From Erysipelotrichaceae bacterium (GTDB lineage: Bacteria > Bacillota_I > Bacilli_A > Erysipelotrichales > Erysipelotrichaceae): a DNA stretch of 64,000 bases. Of this stretch, positions 17,954 to 27,157 are shown piece after piece. The stretch spans positions 492,860 to 556,859 of the forward strand of contig DPJD01000001.1 in the NCBI GenBank assembly GCA_003543215.1, written 5' to 3'. A program made the position numbers and the translations under genes. The notes below the pieces were generated by a model. It was not told where the DNA came from and did no database searches. It saw nothing but the letters and a program-made list of their open reading frames with translations. Each line of letters begins with the position of its first letter. The stretch's first letter is position 1.

Positions 17954-18811
17954 ATGAAAAAGATAAGTCTAGCCCTTTCGGGAGGTGGTATAAGAGCATA
18001 TGCTCAAATTGGTGTATATCGGCTTTTAAAGGAAAATAATTTTGAAATTGAGTCATTAAGTGGAACCAGTATGGGTTCGATTATCGCAAGTTTTATTGCG
18101 ACTGGTGCAGATTACTCTCAGCTTGAAAAAGTGATGTTTGAGCTTGAAAAAGGATTTTTAGAAAAGCAAGTATTCCTAAGACCAAGTTTGAGGGTTTTAC
18201 CAATGTCAAAGAGAAAATTGAATGGTCTAGTGGATGCTGATATGTTTGAGGAAATGATCCAAAGTCAATTTGATAAGTTTAATGTGAAGAATTTGTCTGA
18301 TTTGTCCAAACCGATATCGATTACATCGGTAGATCTTATTACTGGAAAATTGGTAGTTTTCACAAATACTCCAGAGGCATTTAAAAATCATCCAGATAAG
18401 ATTGTTATATCTAATGCTTCTGTAACGGAAGCGGTTAGAGCTTCATGTTCTTTTCCAATTATTTTTAGCACAAAAAGATATGATAATATGCAGCTGGTTG
18501 ATGGGGGAGTGAAAATGAATCTACCGGTTGCCCTTTTAAGAACAATGAACGCTAATAAAATCATTTCTATAACCATGGATGGTAAAATGAAGTACAAGGC
18601 ATCAAATAAACTTCTAAATGTGGCTTTTCGAATAATCGATATAATGACAAGTGCAAATCAGGAGAGTGATCGTTTGCTATCTGATTATAATATAAATATT
18701 GATGTAACAAAGTATAATACTTTCGATGCTGGAAAAGGAAAGAGAATAGTTGATCAAGCATATAAAGAAGCTTGTTCTCAACTAGATCGGATATTGCTGG
18801 TGACAGAATAA
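17954..18811 (+). CDS. Patatin-like phospholipase
   Basis: A 285-residue serine lipid acyl hydrolase of the bacterial patatin (RssA-like) family. Visible parts: the oxyanion loop SGGGIRAYAQIGV (residues 9-21), nucleophile elbow GTSMG (Ser about 40) and catalytic Asp in VDGG (about 183), giving the Ser-Asp dyad. No signal peptide, so it should act on the inner face of the membrane. Good ribosome-binding site GAGGTGAG before ATG. It heads a cluster with a TetR regulator, radical SAM, DegV fatty-acid-binding protein and a lipid glycosyltransferase. This suggests a role in remodelling membrane lipids; that is inference from context. Confidence 0.88.
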   Translation: MKKISLALSGGGIRAYAQIGVYRLLKENNFEIESLSGTSMGSIIASFIATGADYSQLEKVMFELEKGFLEKQVFLRPSLRVLPMSKRKLNGLVDADMFEEMIQSQFDKFNVKNLSDLSKPISITSVDLITGKLVVFTNTPEAFKNHPDKIVISNASVTEAVRASCSFPIIFSTKRYDNMQLVDGGVKMNLPVALLRTMNANKIISITMDGKMKYKASNKLLNVAFRIIDIMTSANQESDRLLSDYNINIDVTKYNTFDAGKGKRIVDQAYKEACSQLDRILLVTE

Positions 18812-18852
18812 GTTCGTTAGAAGAATATTCGACGAAAGAATTGTGAAGACTA

Positions 18853-18910
18853 TTGACAATTGCATTGAGTGGGTGTATTCTCTAAGCATATTAATTCGGA
18901 CAACCGTATT
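18853..18910 (+). promoter_or_regulatory. Promoter and probable operator of the tetR gene
   Basis: -35 TTGACA (18853-18858), 17-bp spacer, -10 TATTCT (18876-18881). Just downstream, TAATTCGGACAACCGTATT (18892-18910) is an imperfect relative of the perfect palindrome at 19561. This suggests autoregulation by the TetR protein. Confidence 0.65.
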
Positions 18911-18924
18911 AAAAGGAGGCGCTC

Positions 18925-19509
18925 ATGCGAACAAAACAAGATCATCATCAATCTCAATTGATTATCAATGCAGCGTATAAGCATATATCTCAAAGAGGGT
19001 ATGCCAATGTATCTCTTAGAGAAATTGCTGATGAGGCAGGGGTCGTATTAAGTCAACTAAGCTATTACTATAAAAACAAAGAAGGGCTTTTGATTGAGGT
19101 TGTAAGAATGACTGCTCGTCAGTATATGGTTGAGATTGAAGAAATCCTAAAGGTTGGGACGGGCTCTCAAGAGAAAATGAGTGATTTAGTTAAATACTTT
19201 CAAAATATGCTTATCACAAATCCGAATCTTTTTCGACTTTTGTTCGATCTCACCAATATGTCAATGTGGTCTAATACCTTTAGAAACATTTTGAACGAGT
19301 TATTCGATGATTTGGCTGACTTGATAGTTAAATATGTTCTTGTTGATAATACAGCACTTGCGAAAATTGGCTATAGATCAACAAAGACGTTAGCGCAGGT
19401 CATTTTCGGTTCTTTGTTTGGAACCTCAATTCAAATTCTGTTAAACCCAGATGATAAGGATTTATACAAAGCAATGAATCTTGTTGAATTTATTTATACA
19501 GCTAGCTAA
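18925..19509 (+). CDS. TetR/AcrR-family transcriptional regulator
   Basis: A 194-residue regulator. The N-terminal helix-turn-helix is typical (ANVSLREIADEAGVVLSQLS, then YYYKNKEGLL, residues about 25-57). The rest is a helical ligand-binding domain of normal length. It is transcribed from a clear promoter, with an AAAAGGAGGC ribosome-binding site and a terminator behind it. Matching operator-like palindromes lie before it and before the radical SAM gene (19561-19582), so it probably represses itself and the downstream lipid cluster. The ligand is unknown; TetR proteins next to fatty-acid-binding and lipase genes often sense acyl compounds. Confidence 0.9.
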   Translation: MRTKQDHHQSQLIINAAYKHISQRGYANVSLREIADEAGVVLSQLSYYYKNKEGLLIEVVRMTARQYMVEIEEILKVGTGSQEKMSDLVKYFQNMLITNPNLFRLLFDLTNMSMWSNTFRNILNELFDDLADLIVKYVLVDNTALAKIGYRSTKTLAQVIFGSLFGTSIQILLNPDDKDLYKAMNLVEFIYTAS

Positions 19510-19531
19510 CAGAAACTGTGAATAAATGAAT

Positions 19532-19550
19532 AATCGCTTGCGCGATTTTT
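19532..19550 (+). terminator. Terminator of tetR
   Basis: AATCGC-TTGC-GCGATT stem-loop followed by TTT, 23 bases after the tetR stop. Confidence 0.7.
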
Positions 19551-19560
19551 CTTGGGATAC

Positions 19561-19582
19561 TATTCGGTCGGACGACCGAATA
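19561..19582. promoter_or_regulatory. Perfect palindromic TetR operator before the radical SAM gene
   Basis: TATTCGGTCG-GA-CGACCGAATA: two perfect 10-bp arms with a two-base centre, the only long perfect palindrome in this intergenic region. A second, imperfect copy precedes tetR. Confidence 0.75.
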
Positions 19583-19625
19583 TATCATAAATGTCTCGTT
19601 TGAAAAGAGACGAAATGGAGGAAAA

Positions 19626-20993
19626 ATGTCTGATTTAAGTATGAAAGAAAAGATTGAGTCGTTAAGTATGAAAACAATACTAACCCTAGTGGAATCGAAT
19701 CCGGAAAAGAATATTCCAATTATATTGGATTTACTTGAGAGGATTGATGAGGGAAAGTTTATTGGTAACCAACTTTCAGTGGTGAAGAATGTTCTAAAAA
19801 ACAAAGATGGTAACTGGTATAAACTAGTAAATAGTCTTTGGACTGATATAGATGATGGTGTTAGGAAGAAATTGTTTGAAAACTTTATTATCAATGCGAC
19901 GGTTATTGGAGGGAAAAGACAAGAACTTAACAGGAAAGAATATTTATGCAATATACCATGGGCTATTTTGATGGACCCGACTTCAGCATGTAACTTGAAA
20001 TGCACTGGCTGCTGGGCTGCTGACTATGGGAATCAATTGTCAATGAACAAAAAAACATTAGGTTCTATTATCGATCAGGGCAAAGAACTTGGAACATTCA
20101 TGTACATTTACTCGGGTGGGGAGCCACTTACAAGAAAAAAAGATATTATTACTCTCTGTGAGGAACATCAGGATTGCGTATTCTTGGCATTTACAAATGG
20201 AACTCTTGTTGATGAACAGTTCGTCAAGGAAATGCTTAGAGTTAAAAATCTAGTCTTGGCTTTCAGTGTAGAAGGTTTCGAAGAATCAACTGATTCCAGA
20301 CGTGGCATCGGAACCTACTCAAAAGTTATGGATGCGATGAAGTTAATGAAAGATAACAAGCTTCCATTTGGATTTTCGAGTTGCTATACAAGCATGAATA
20401 CCGAAGTGATTGGAAGTGAAGAATACTTCGATGACATGATAAGTAAAGGTGCAAAATTCGGATGGTTCTTTACTTATATGCCTGTAGGCGTTGATGCTCA
20501 TCCTGACTTGATGGTTTCACCTGAGCAAAGATCATTCATGTATGATCGAATTAGATCTTTCAGAGAAAGTAAATCTTTGTTTACAATGGATTTCTGGAAT
20601 GATGGAGAGTATGTAAAAGGTTGCATTGCAGGAGGGAGAAACTATTTGCACATAAATGCGAATGGTGATATCGAGCCATGTGCATTTATTCATTACTCTG
20701 ACTCAAGTATTTATACTAAGTCTTTGCTTGAGGCGTATAAGTCACCACTTTTTATGCAATATTACAAAAATCAACCGTTTAATGAGAATCATTTAAGACC
20801 ATGTCCATTGCTTGATAATCCTGAAAAACTAGAAATGATGGTTAAAGAATCTGGCGCGAACTCTACGGAGATGTTGCATCCTGAAGATGTGAGTGATCTT
20901 TGTAACAAGTGCAAGAAAGCATCCATTGATTGGGCAATAGTGGCTGATGAGATAAAAAGAAAATCTGTCATGAATAACGAGAAATATAAATGA
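19626..20993 (+). CDS. Radical SAM enzyme with SPASM-like C-terminus
   Basis: A 455-residue radical S-adenosylmethionine protein. An N-terminal helical segment of about 115 residues precedes the CNLKCTGCW motif (CxxxCxxC, about residues 121-128) that binds the catalytic 4Fe-4S cluster, then YSGGEP for SAM binding. The C-terminus has cysteines in VKGCIAGGRNYLHI, DIEPCAF, LRPCPLLDNP and LCNKCKK, consistent with one or more auxiliary clusters of a SPASM/Twitch-like domain. The substrate is unknown. Its place between a TetR operator and DegV/lipid glycosyltransferase genes suggests a lipid- or envelope-modifying role instead of peptide modification; no precursor peptide was seen. Start from GGAGG before ATG 19626. 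It overlaps degV by four bases. Confidence 0.85.
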   Translation: MSDLSMKEKIESLSMKTILTLVESNPEKNIPIILDLLERIDEGKFIGNQLSVVKNVLKNKDGNWYKLVNSLWTDIDDGVRKKLFENFIINATVIGGKRQELNRKEYLCNIPWAILMDPTSACNLKCTGCWAADYGNQLSMNKKTLGSIIDQGKELGTFMYIYSGGEPLTRKKDIITLCEEHQDCVFLAFTNGTLVDEQFVKEMLRVKNLVLAFSVEGFEESTDSRRGIGTYSKVMDAMKLMKDNKLPFGFSSCYTSMNTEVIGSEEYFDDMISKGAKFGWFFTYMPVGVDAHPDLMVSPEQRSFMYDRIRSFRESKSLFTMDFWNDGEYVKGCIAGGRNYLHINANGDIEPCAFIHYSDSSIYTKSLLEAYKSPLFMQYYKNQPFNENHLRPCPLLDNPEKLEMMVKESGANSTEMLHPEDVSDLCNKCKKASIDWAIVADEIKRKSVMNNEKYK

Positions 20994-21886
20994 TGAGAGA
21001 CAAAATGAAACTGAAATTAGTGACTGATTCAAATTGCGATTTACCACTAGAATTTGTTTATGAGAATCAAATAGCAATCATGCCTTTTAATTATTCCATC
21101 GAAGGAACTGAGTATTTGGATGATTTTGGAGAGTCACTTCCTTACACCGAATTCTATAAAAAAATAAGGTCTGGCTTACCTACGACAACATCCCAAATAC
21201 CTCCGACAGAATTTGAAGCTTTGTTTCTTGAATATGTTAAGGCTGGGTTAGGTGTTATATATATTAGCTTCTCATCTGCTCTTAGTGGCACGTATAACAA
21301 CGCTTGTTTCGCTCGTGCTAATATCTTAGAATCATATCCTGATGCAAACATAGCAGTTATTGATTCTCTAAGGGCATCCTCGGGTCAAGGGTTATTGGTT
21401 TATAAGGCTGCATCTTTACTAAAAAAAGGTAAGACGTTTCATGAAATTGTTGAGTTATTGGAAGTTGAAAAGCTAAAGATAAGAACCGTTTTCACAGTTG
21501 ATAGTCTAGAACACTTGAGAAGAGGTGGAAGGTTATCTACAACAAGTGCAGTGTTTGGATACCTGCTAGAGATTAAACCATTACTTGAAATGAACACAAT
21601 TGGGGAGTTAATACCCATAGGAAAAGTAAGAGGTCGTAAAAAATCGATTAACTTCTTGTTTGATTCAGTAATTGCAGAGATAGACGATAGTTTGGAACTA
21701 GTTATCATAATTAACCATGCTGATTGTTATGGCGAAGCATCAGAACTAAGGGATCGTATCCAAATTAGGTTTAAATCTGCACACATTATATTGAACGATC
21801 TTTGTCCAACAATCGGATCTCATTCCGGACCAGGTACCATTGCCGTTGCGTACACAATTAAAAAATCAAGTGAAGGTGAAACCTAA
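20990..21886 (+). CDS. DegV family fatty-acid-binding protein
   Basis: About 295 residues in the two-domain DegV fold, which binds a fatty acid and can deliver it to a fatty acid kinase. Diagnostic parts: LKLVTDSNCDLP, TTSQIPPTEF (the TSQPS-like lipid-contact motif), ISFSSALSGTYNNA (the SSxLSGTY motif), VIDSLRASSGQG and DSLEHLRRGGRLS, with a final SHSGPGTIAVAY. Translation can start at 20990 (ATGATGA overlap with the radical SAM stop) or at ATG 21005, which gives the more usual N-terminus. It lies in the same transcript as its neighbours and is intact. Confidence 0.92.
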   Translation: MMRDKMKLKLVTDSNCDLPLEFVYENQIAIMPFNYSIEGTEYLDDFGESLPYTEFYKKIRSGLPTTTSQIPPTEFEALFLEYVKAGLGVIYISFSSALSGTYNNACFARANILESYPDANIAVIDSLRASSGQGLLVYKAASLLKKGKTFHEIVELLEVEKLKIRTVFTVDSLEHLRRGGRLSTTSAVFGYLLEIKPLLEMNTIGELIPIGKVRGRKKSINFLFDSVIAEIDDSLELVIIINHADCYGEASELRDRIQIRFKSAHIILNDLCPTIGSHSGPGTIAVAYTIKKSSEGET

Positions 21887-21887
21887 A

Positions 21888-22475
21888 ATGAATGTAATTT
21901 ATATTTTACTAACCAATACCAGAAGCATGTTATCTAGGTCGATACAATTATTCACAAATGATCCGTATAACCATGTGTCATTAGTTCTAAATGAAGATTT
22001 CACTGAGATATACAGTTTTGGTCGTCTAAAAAAGGAAAATCCACTAATTGGTGGGTTTGTTAACGAGTTTCAAACAAAAATATATGATCATTTTGAGAAA
22101 ACGAATTGTCTCATATTAAGCATAGACTTAACAGATTTTGAATACACTGAGTTAAGAAATCAAATCGGTAGATTCAAATACCATACAACCAACTTTAAGT
22201 ACAATATTGTCGGATATGCAGGCTTCTTAGTGAATTATCCAATCAAACGTAAGAAAGCATATTTCTGTTCTCAGTTTGTTGGTGAACTCTTACAAAATTC
22301 TGGAATAGTATATTTTGACAAGCCAATAGAGTTATTAAAGCCAAATGATTTCGCACGAATCAGTAATACCAAGAAATTATATGAAGGACCTTTCAACCTG
22401 TTTGAACCATCTAGGAAAATAAGTGATGAGATGTATAATATGATCCGATTGGCGATGATAAATTTAAGTGAGTAA
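21888..22475 (+). CDS. Permuted papain-like (NlpC/P60, YiiX-type) putative hydrolase
   Basis: About 195 residues from ATG 21888, which follows the degV stop by one base; the upstream TTG frame inside degV is not needed. The order of the putative catalytic residues is permuted: His in YNHVSLVLN near residue 28 comes before Cys in KKAYFCSQFVGELL near residue 129. This is the pattern of the YiiX/YebB-like NlpC/P60 group. Such proteins are proposed amidases or acyltransferases acting on lipids or peptides. Its company of patatin, DegV and glycosyltransferase favours lipid acyl chemistry, but this is inference. Confidence 0.75.
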   Translation: MNVIYILLTNTRSMLSRSIQLFTNDPYNHVSLVLNEDFTEIYSFGRLKKENPLIGGFVNEFQTKIYDHFEKTNCLILSIDLTDFEYTELRNQIGRFKYHTTNFKYNIVGYAGFLVNYPIKRKKAYFCSQFVGELLQNSGIVYFDKPIELLKPNDFARISNTKKLYEGPFNLFEPSRKISDEMYNMIRLAMINLSE

Positions 22476-22490
22476 CAATTAGGTAAATAA

Positions 22491-23654
22491 ATGAGAATCG
22501 GAATCTTCACGGATACATACGATCCGGACATAAATGGTGTCGTTCGCTCAATTAGTTCTCTAAATCAAGCTCTAGTAAGAAATAAGCATGAAGTATTTAT
22601 TATCACAAACCACCCTAGTATACATAAAATAGAGATTAGAGACAGAGTAATAAGATTGCCGGGTATAAAACTTAATTCATTATATGGATATGTAGCTTCA
22701 AGCCCCGTCCAAAAAAGAGCTTTTGAAATAGTTAGACTTCTGAGTCTCGATATTATCCATGTTAATTCCGTCTTTGGGATTGGATATTTTGGAAGACACT
22801 GTGGACATAAGTTAGGTATACCAGTTGTATTTACATACCATACTGAGTTTGAAAGTTACACAAATTACATTAATCCTCTGAAAATTAAGATGGTCGATAC
22901 AATTGGGAAAATAACTGTTTCAAAAGTGAGTAAAAAATTGTGTAGAACTTGTGATGCTGTCATAGCACCATCCAGAAAAACTAGAAACATGTTGATGAAG
23001 TATGGGGTCTCTAGAAGAATTTTCGTTGTTCCGACAGGACTTGATATTGACTCCTTTTATAGATTTAGTTCTAATTATGAAGATATTCGAGAATTAAGAA
23101 AATCTTTTGGAGTTAAAAACAATGAATTATTGATCTTGTATTTAGGGCGGATTGCTCCGGAAAAAAGTATTGAAATCCTTATTGATGGATTTAAAAAAAT
23201 TAACCAAACAGTTCTTCCTTCAAAGTTGCTGATTGTCGGTGATGGTCCAAGTTATCAAAGTTTGAAAAACAGTATTGATGTAAGTTTGATTAATAGTGTA
23301 TTGTTTGCTGGCCAAATTGCGATGTCAGATGTACCTAGATATTATGCTGCATCTAATGTTTTCGTTTCTCCATCGGTAACTGAGACTCAAGGTTTGACAT
23401 TTATAGAAGCTTTGGCTTGTGGCTTACCATTATTTGCGAGAGAAGATCCAGCACTAAAGGATGTTGTTATAGAAAATGAAACAGGATTTTATTTTAAGAA
23501 CAGTGATGAGCTCGCTTGTAAGCTTGAGTATTATGGAACTATGACTGATGTAGAGAAAAATAAGATTTTTGATAAAATAATCAAAAAATCCAGAGAGTAT
23601 GATTTAGACCACTTTTACAACTCCATTATGGATGTTTACCAACTGGCTGAGTGA
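22491..23654 (+). CDS. GT4-family glycosyltransferase, likely diacylglycerol glucosyltransferase-type
   Basis: A 387-residue GT-B enzyme. The N-terminus RIGIFTDTYDPDINGVVRSI with the glycine/valine acceptor loop, VFTYHTEFESY, and the C-terminal EX7E region (SVTETQGLTFIEALACGLP) match the family of alpha-monoglucosyl-diacylglycerol synthases of mollicutes and Gram-positives. A GDGPSYQSL motif lies in the nucleotide-sugar domain. No membrane segment; such enzymes bind the membrane through basic amphipathic surfaces. It is the last gene of the lipid cluster. Acceptor and sugar are inferred from family resemblance; a different GT4 specificity is possible. Confidence 0.85.
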   Translation: MRIGIFTDTYDPDINGVVRSISSLNQALVRNKHEVFIITNHPSIHKIEIRDRVIRLPGIKLNSLYGYVASSPVQKRAFEIVRLLSLDIIHVNSVFGIGYFGRHCGHKLGIPVVFTYHTEFESYTNYINPLKIKMVDTIGKITVSKVSKKLCRTCDAVIAPSRKTRNMLMKYGVSRRIFVVPTGLDIDSFYRFSSNYEDIRELRKSFGVKNNELLILYLGRIAPEKSIEILIDGFKKINQTVLPSKLLIVGDGPSYQSLKNSIDVSLINSVLFAGQIAMSDVPRYYAASNVFVSPSVTETQGLTFIEALACGLPLFAREDPALKDVVIENETGFYFKNSDELACKLEYYGTMTDVEKNKIFDKIIKKSREYDLDHFYNSIMDVYQLAE

Positions 23655-24034
23655 ATTGGCTACTTGCTTAAAATTATGAATAATTTTTCTTCAGACTCTT
23701 TCAATATGTAGTCTAAAGTTACTAAATCTTGATAAAGATAATTAAAATCTGTTTCGAGCATATGATTGAAAATCAGAAATTAGTTGAATCGAAATATTAT
23801 GGATTAATAAGGAACTACAATCAATATATTAAATAGTATAAATTTAGAGAAGAGCATACAATGATCCGAGAATCTCAAATCATAAAGTGATTACAAACTC
23901 TTGGTTAGAAAGCCTATTAAAGTGTCGAGCATAAAGACACAACAAGATAAGATAGTAGAAATTTATAGTTGGGTATTGTATATGTAACAAAGTAGAATAG
24001 GTCGACTTTTGTAGAGTCACAATGTTAAAGTTGT
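23655..24034. other. Non-coding stretch before transposase remnants
   Basis: About 380 bp, AT-rich, with stops in all frames. No terminator with a convincing stem was found after the glycosyltransferase gene. Confidence 0.4.
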
Positions 24035-24911
24035 ATGAGTACAAAAGGAGAACCAATGCCAAGCAACAACAGTAGATATACCCCAGAAATTCGCCAACGA
24101 ACTGTGAACTACATTTTGGAAAGCGGAAAGTTAGCCACCAGTGTCGCTGAGGAAATGGGGATCGACACGAACACAGTCTGTAAGTGTGTGAGAGAATATC
24201 GAAGAAGCAATCAGTAGCCCACCTACCATGAAGAAAAAGTCATATTGCTAATCTAACGAATATGAACCTCTGGTTGAAACTACGACGCAATACAAAACCA
24301 AAGCGTTCACGTGAACGTAAGCGCATCCTAGGTCAATCGATCGAACTCCGTCCTCAAGAAGTGAATGACCGTACCAGCTTTGGGCATTGGGAGATTGATA
24401 CGGTGATGGGTAAGAAAACCAAGGGAGAACCGGTTCTATTGACGCTGGTGGAACGCTTAACGCGATATATGCTTGTCCTTAAGATTAAAGCTAAGGATGA
24501 AGCTTCTGTTAAAGAAGCGATTCAGTCCATTGGCACAAGGTAATCCAAATTTTGCAAAACTCTTCAAAACGGTAACCAGTGATAATGGTTCAGAGTTCGC
24601 AAGTCTCTCTGAAGCCTTGCACAATATCAGTGATGTGTATTTCACTCATCCGTATTCCTCTTGGGAACGAGGGACGAACGAAAACCACAATGGACTGCTA
24701 AGACGCTATCTCCTGAAAGGTAAATCGCTGAAAGACTATTCAGACAATCAGATTCAACGCTTTACATAGAAACTCAATCATTTACCGCGTAAGATCCTAA
24801 AGTATCTTACGCCTACTGAATCCATCTTATTCCACTTTAATCAAATTCAAACTACTTATTGATACTGATAGTTCTTTTTTAAAAAGTGGACGACTTGATA
24901 TTGCAATTTGC
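24035..24911 (+). mobile_element. Composite remnant: IS3-type orfA fragment joined to a 5'-truncated IS30 copy
   Basis: 24056-24217 encodes MPSNNSRYTPEIRQRTVNYI and a helix-turn-helix of the IS3 OrfA type, ending in a stop. From about 24242 the sequence becomes the C-terminal two thirds of an IS30 transposase, nearly identical to the intact copy at 55653-56714. It then runs into the IS30 terminal repeat (GTGGACGACTTGATATTGCA and onward, to 24911). The IS30 5' end is missing, so one element was inserted into or recombined with the other. Confidence 0.8.
24262..24858 (+). pseudogene. IS30-family transposase remnant
   Basis: It lacks the first ~155 residues of the intact IS30 transposase (at 55653). 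It keeps FGHWEIDTV and SDNGSEFASL, two of the DDE-bearing motifs, and YSSWERGTNENHNGL with the Glu. Relative to the intact copy it has a one-base insertion near 24530 (IQSIGTR then stop) and a CAG-to-TAG stop at about 24768. It is dead. Confidence 0.9.
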
Positions 24912-24935
24912 GATTAATATTTTTTTAAAATAGAA

Positions 24936-26070
24936 GGTGTTATTCGGCAGATGAGGACTTGAAATTGGATAGATGACTTACGTGACTTCTGTCAATTCGT
25001 ATAATAGACCTTACACAAGAGGTCCCCTATGCAAAACACCGATATCCTAAACTTATTCAATCAACTTACCGACTTCCAAAAAGAGAAGATCCAACGTGAG
25101 CTACGCAACTATATCCAGTTTAATGAAACGGTCGAGTCCACCCACTACGCCTTCTGTCCTGTCTGTGGTATACAAGAACCGAAGATCATCAAGAAAGGGT
25201 TCTTGAATGGTAAACAACGGGTTGAATGCCAAAGTTGCTTTCATAAATTTGTCCAAACCAGAGGGAAGCTCCGCTATAACTCCCACCAGAATGAGGAACA
25301 TTGGTCAATCTTAATCGTATATACTCTCAATGCCGTTCCGCTACTCGAAACCGCTGCGAAACTGGATTGTATCGTGGACACTGTCTTCCATATGCGTCAT
25401 CGCTTCCTGCTCTTACTTGAACAGCTCATTTACGAGCAGCCTCTGGTCTTGGAAGGCATCGTTGAAATCGATGAAACCTATATCAATGATGGGTATAAAG
25501 GGATCAAACGGACATCCGGACGAAAAGCGCGTAAACATGGTGAACGTGCGAAGAAGCGTGGCTTGTCGGAGGAGAAGCTCTGTATCTTCATGGGAACGAA
25601 TCGTTTAGGTCAAGAATTGGTTCAATGTGTCAATCGTGCACGACCCAGTTCACAGGAAGTCGTCCAAGTCTTTGGTGATGTCATTCAAGCGAAGTCCATT
25701 CTGATCAATGATGGTTTATTCTCTAACTATGATCTCATCGAACAGAATCAATTGACGAGCGTGATCGTATCCGATCATCAAGAATTCACATCCACTGTAC
25801 ATCTCAACACGGTGAACAATATGCACTCCGGATTCAAAGCTTTATACCGTCACTATCGTGGGGTTTCCACCAAGTATCTCAATCGCTATCTCGCTTTATT
25901 TATCTTTATGCGTCGCTTCATTGGGATGGATGATCAAGAGAAACTCATGGTCTTTCTATCTAAGACCAAGGAAACATTCGCTTCTTTTACCAAAGTAATG
26001 GTTAAATCCATGAATTTATTAACAATTTAGGTGTCATCTAGCTTGAAGTCCTTATTTGCCGAATAACACC
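24936..26070 (+). mobile_element. IS1595-family insertion sequence, intact, with 8-bp target duplication
   Basis: The ends are inverted repeats GGTGTTATTCGGCAGATGAG (left) and, as reverse complement of the right end, GGTGTTATTCGGCAAATAAG. The direct repeat AAATAGAA flanks it (24928-24935 and 26071-26078), exactly the 8 bp expected of the IS1595 family. It encodes one undamaged transposase. The clean duplication suggests recent insertion, between the IS30 remnant and the SHOCT pseudogene. Confidence 0.95.
25029..26030 (+). CDS. IS1595-family transposase
   Basis: A 333-residue transposase. The N-terminal zinc ribbon has CPVCG and CQSC (about residues 39-42 and 68-71). The ISXO2-like catalytic core starts with GIVEIDETY (first Asp, about 147), then ILINDGLFSNY (second Asp), and the region NNMHSGFKALYRHYRGV carries the Asn/His that replaces the usual third acidic residue in this family. 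Base composition is clearly richer in GC than its neighbours, as expected of a recent mobile gene. The start ATG follows AAGAGGTCCCC. Confidence 0.93.
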   Translation: MQNTDILNLFNQLTDFQKEKIQRELRNYIQFNETVESTHYAFCPVCGIQEPKIIKKGFLNGKQRVECQSCFHKFVQTRGKLRYNSHQNEEHWSILIVYTLNAVPLLETAAKLDCIVDTVFHMRHRFLLLLEQLIYEQPLVLEGIVEIDETYINDGYKGIKRTSGRKARKHGERAKKRGLSEEKLCIFMGTNRLGQELVQCVNRARPSSQEVVQVFGDVIQAKSILINDGLFSNYDLIEQNQLTSVIVSDHQEFTSTVHLNTVNNMHSGFKALYRHYRGVSTKYLNRYLALFIFMRRFIGMDDQEKLMVFLSKTKETFASFTKVMVKSMNLLTI

Positions 26071-26101
26071 AAATAGAATAAATATAAATACTGGGGGAAG
26101 A

Positions 26102-26918
26102 ATGAAAATTTCATTACAAGCAAATCAATATCAAACAATTAAGATTATTAATGATGTTTTGGTGTTTGAAAGTTACGGGAATAAGATAAACTACGGCTTA
26201 GAGAATTTAAAAGAATGTTATATATCAGAATATGATATCGAAGGAGCTTTTACTCTAAAAATTCCCTTAAAGAATAATCAAACACTACATATCCAAGTTA
26301 GAGAGAACGTTAATGAGTTTCGAAATCTAGTTTCCAATCTAAATGAAATAATAAATAAGTATGTTGAAATATCTATAAATCACAACAGTTCTAATAAACT
26401 TCTATACTCTAATGAGTATAACTATCTTATATATCTTGGCGGTCATCCTAGTATTCCACCGTCTCAAGAAGTTAGAGTGCTATATTGATAGTGAAAATAT
26501 TAGTATTAGGGATATTGAAAATGTATACAATATACCTTTAAATAAGGTGATAAGCTACAGAATTGAGTCTAAAAAGGAAATAAAAGAAAGAGTAACATAA
26601 CCTAGACTATTAGCATTTGGGATTTATGCACTTGCTATTCCTAAAATTGATATAAATTTAGAAAAATATTTAGTTATTGAAGTGGAAGAACTTACAAATA
26701 TTCTAACGCTTGTTTTTAGTGGATCTGCTATCAAAAAGGTCTTTCAAATAATTCATGATTATAAACTTAATAATCATAGTGAAACAGGGAAAATAGTAAT
26801 TAAAAAGTCATTGCAAATTGAAGAATTAAAAAGGTTAAAAGAACTTCTTGATCTTGGAATCATTAATCTTGAGTAGTTTGAGATTAAGAAAAAAGAGCTA
26901 TTGAACTTATTATTTTAG
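26102..26918 (+). pseudogene. Decayed paralogue of the SHOCT-domain gene
   Basis: Aligns from MKISLQANQYQTIKI to the SHOCT tail with the interrupted gene at 11150-13336, and shows that gene's original sequence across the IS insertion point (HIQVRENVNEF). Three lesions: a two-base loss near 26483 that shifts the frame, TTA to TAA at about 26598, and a TAG at 26874 inside the SHOCT domain. The ribosome-binding site CTGGGGGAAGA is retained. It lies 65 bp before att copy 2, so both paralogues sit towards the right end of their cassettes. Confidence 0.88.
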
Positions 26919-26983
26919 CAATGATTTCATAAAATAACATTTAAGAAAGAGATGGTTATTAACGTAAACTATAATTATTTCAA

Positions 26984-27127
26984 CTGGGTCACAACTGGGT
27001 CACGAAATATCAATTTTATGTTAAATTCTTGTGCAATCTTGTATAATTATATTAGCTTTTATGCAGTTATATAGCGTTTTAAGAAGTTTTACGTAAGGGT
27101 ATCTAGAAATCCCATCATCCGCTCCAT
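26984..27127 (+). repeat. Dispersed att-like repeat, copy 2 (tRNA-Gly 3' end core)
   Basis: The same arrangement as copy 1: two TGGGTCAC motifs, the AT-rich body with TATAAT, and the core AAATCCCATCATCCGCTCCAT (split here: core ends in CCGCTCCAT at 27127). The flank after the core is unlike those of the other copies and holds its own terminator-like hairpin. It is the boundary between the lipid cassette and the maltodextrin cassette. Confidence 0.85.
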
Positions 27128-27131
27128 TAAC

Positions 27132-27157
27132 TTATTCGATGAACATCAAGAAATTGA
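27132..27157 (+). terminator. Terminator-like hairpin after att copy 2
   Basis: AACATCA-AGAAAT-TGATGTT stem-loop followed by TTTTT, in the same relative place as the hairpins after att copies 1, 3 and 4. Confidence 0.65.
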
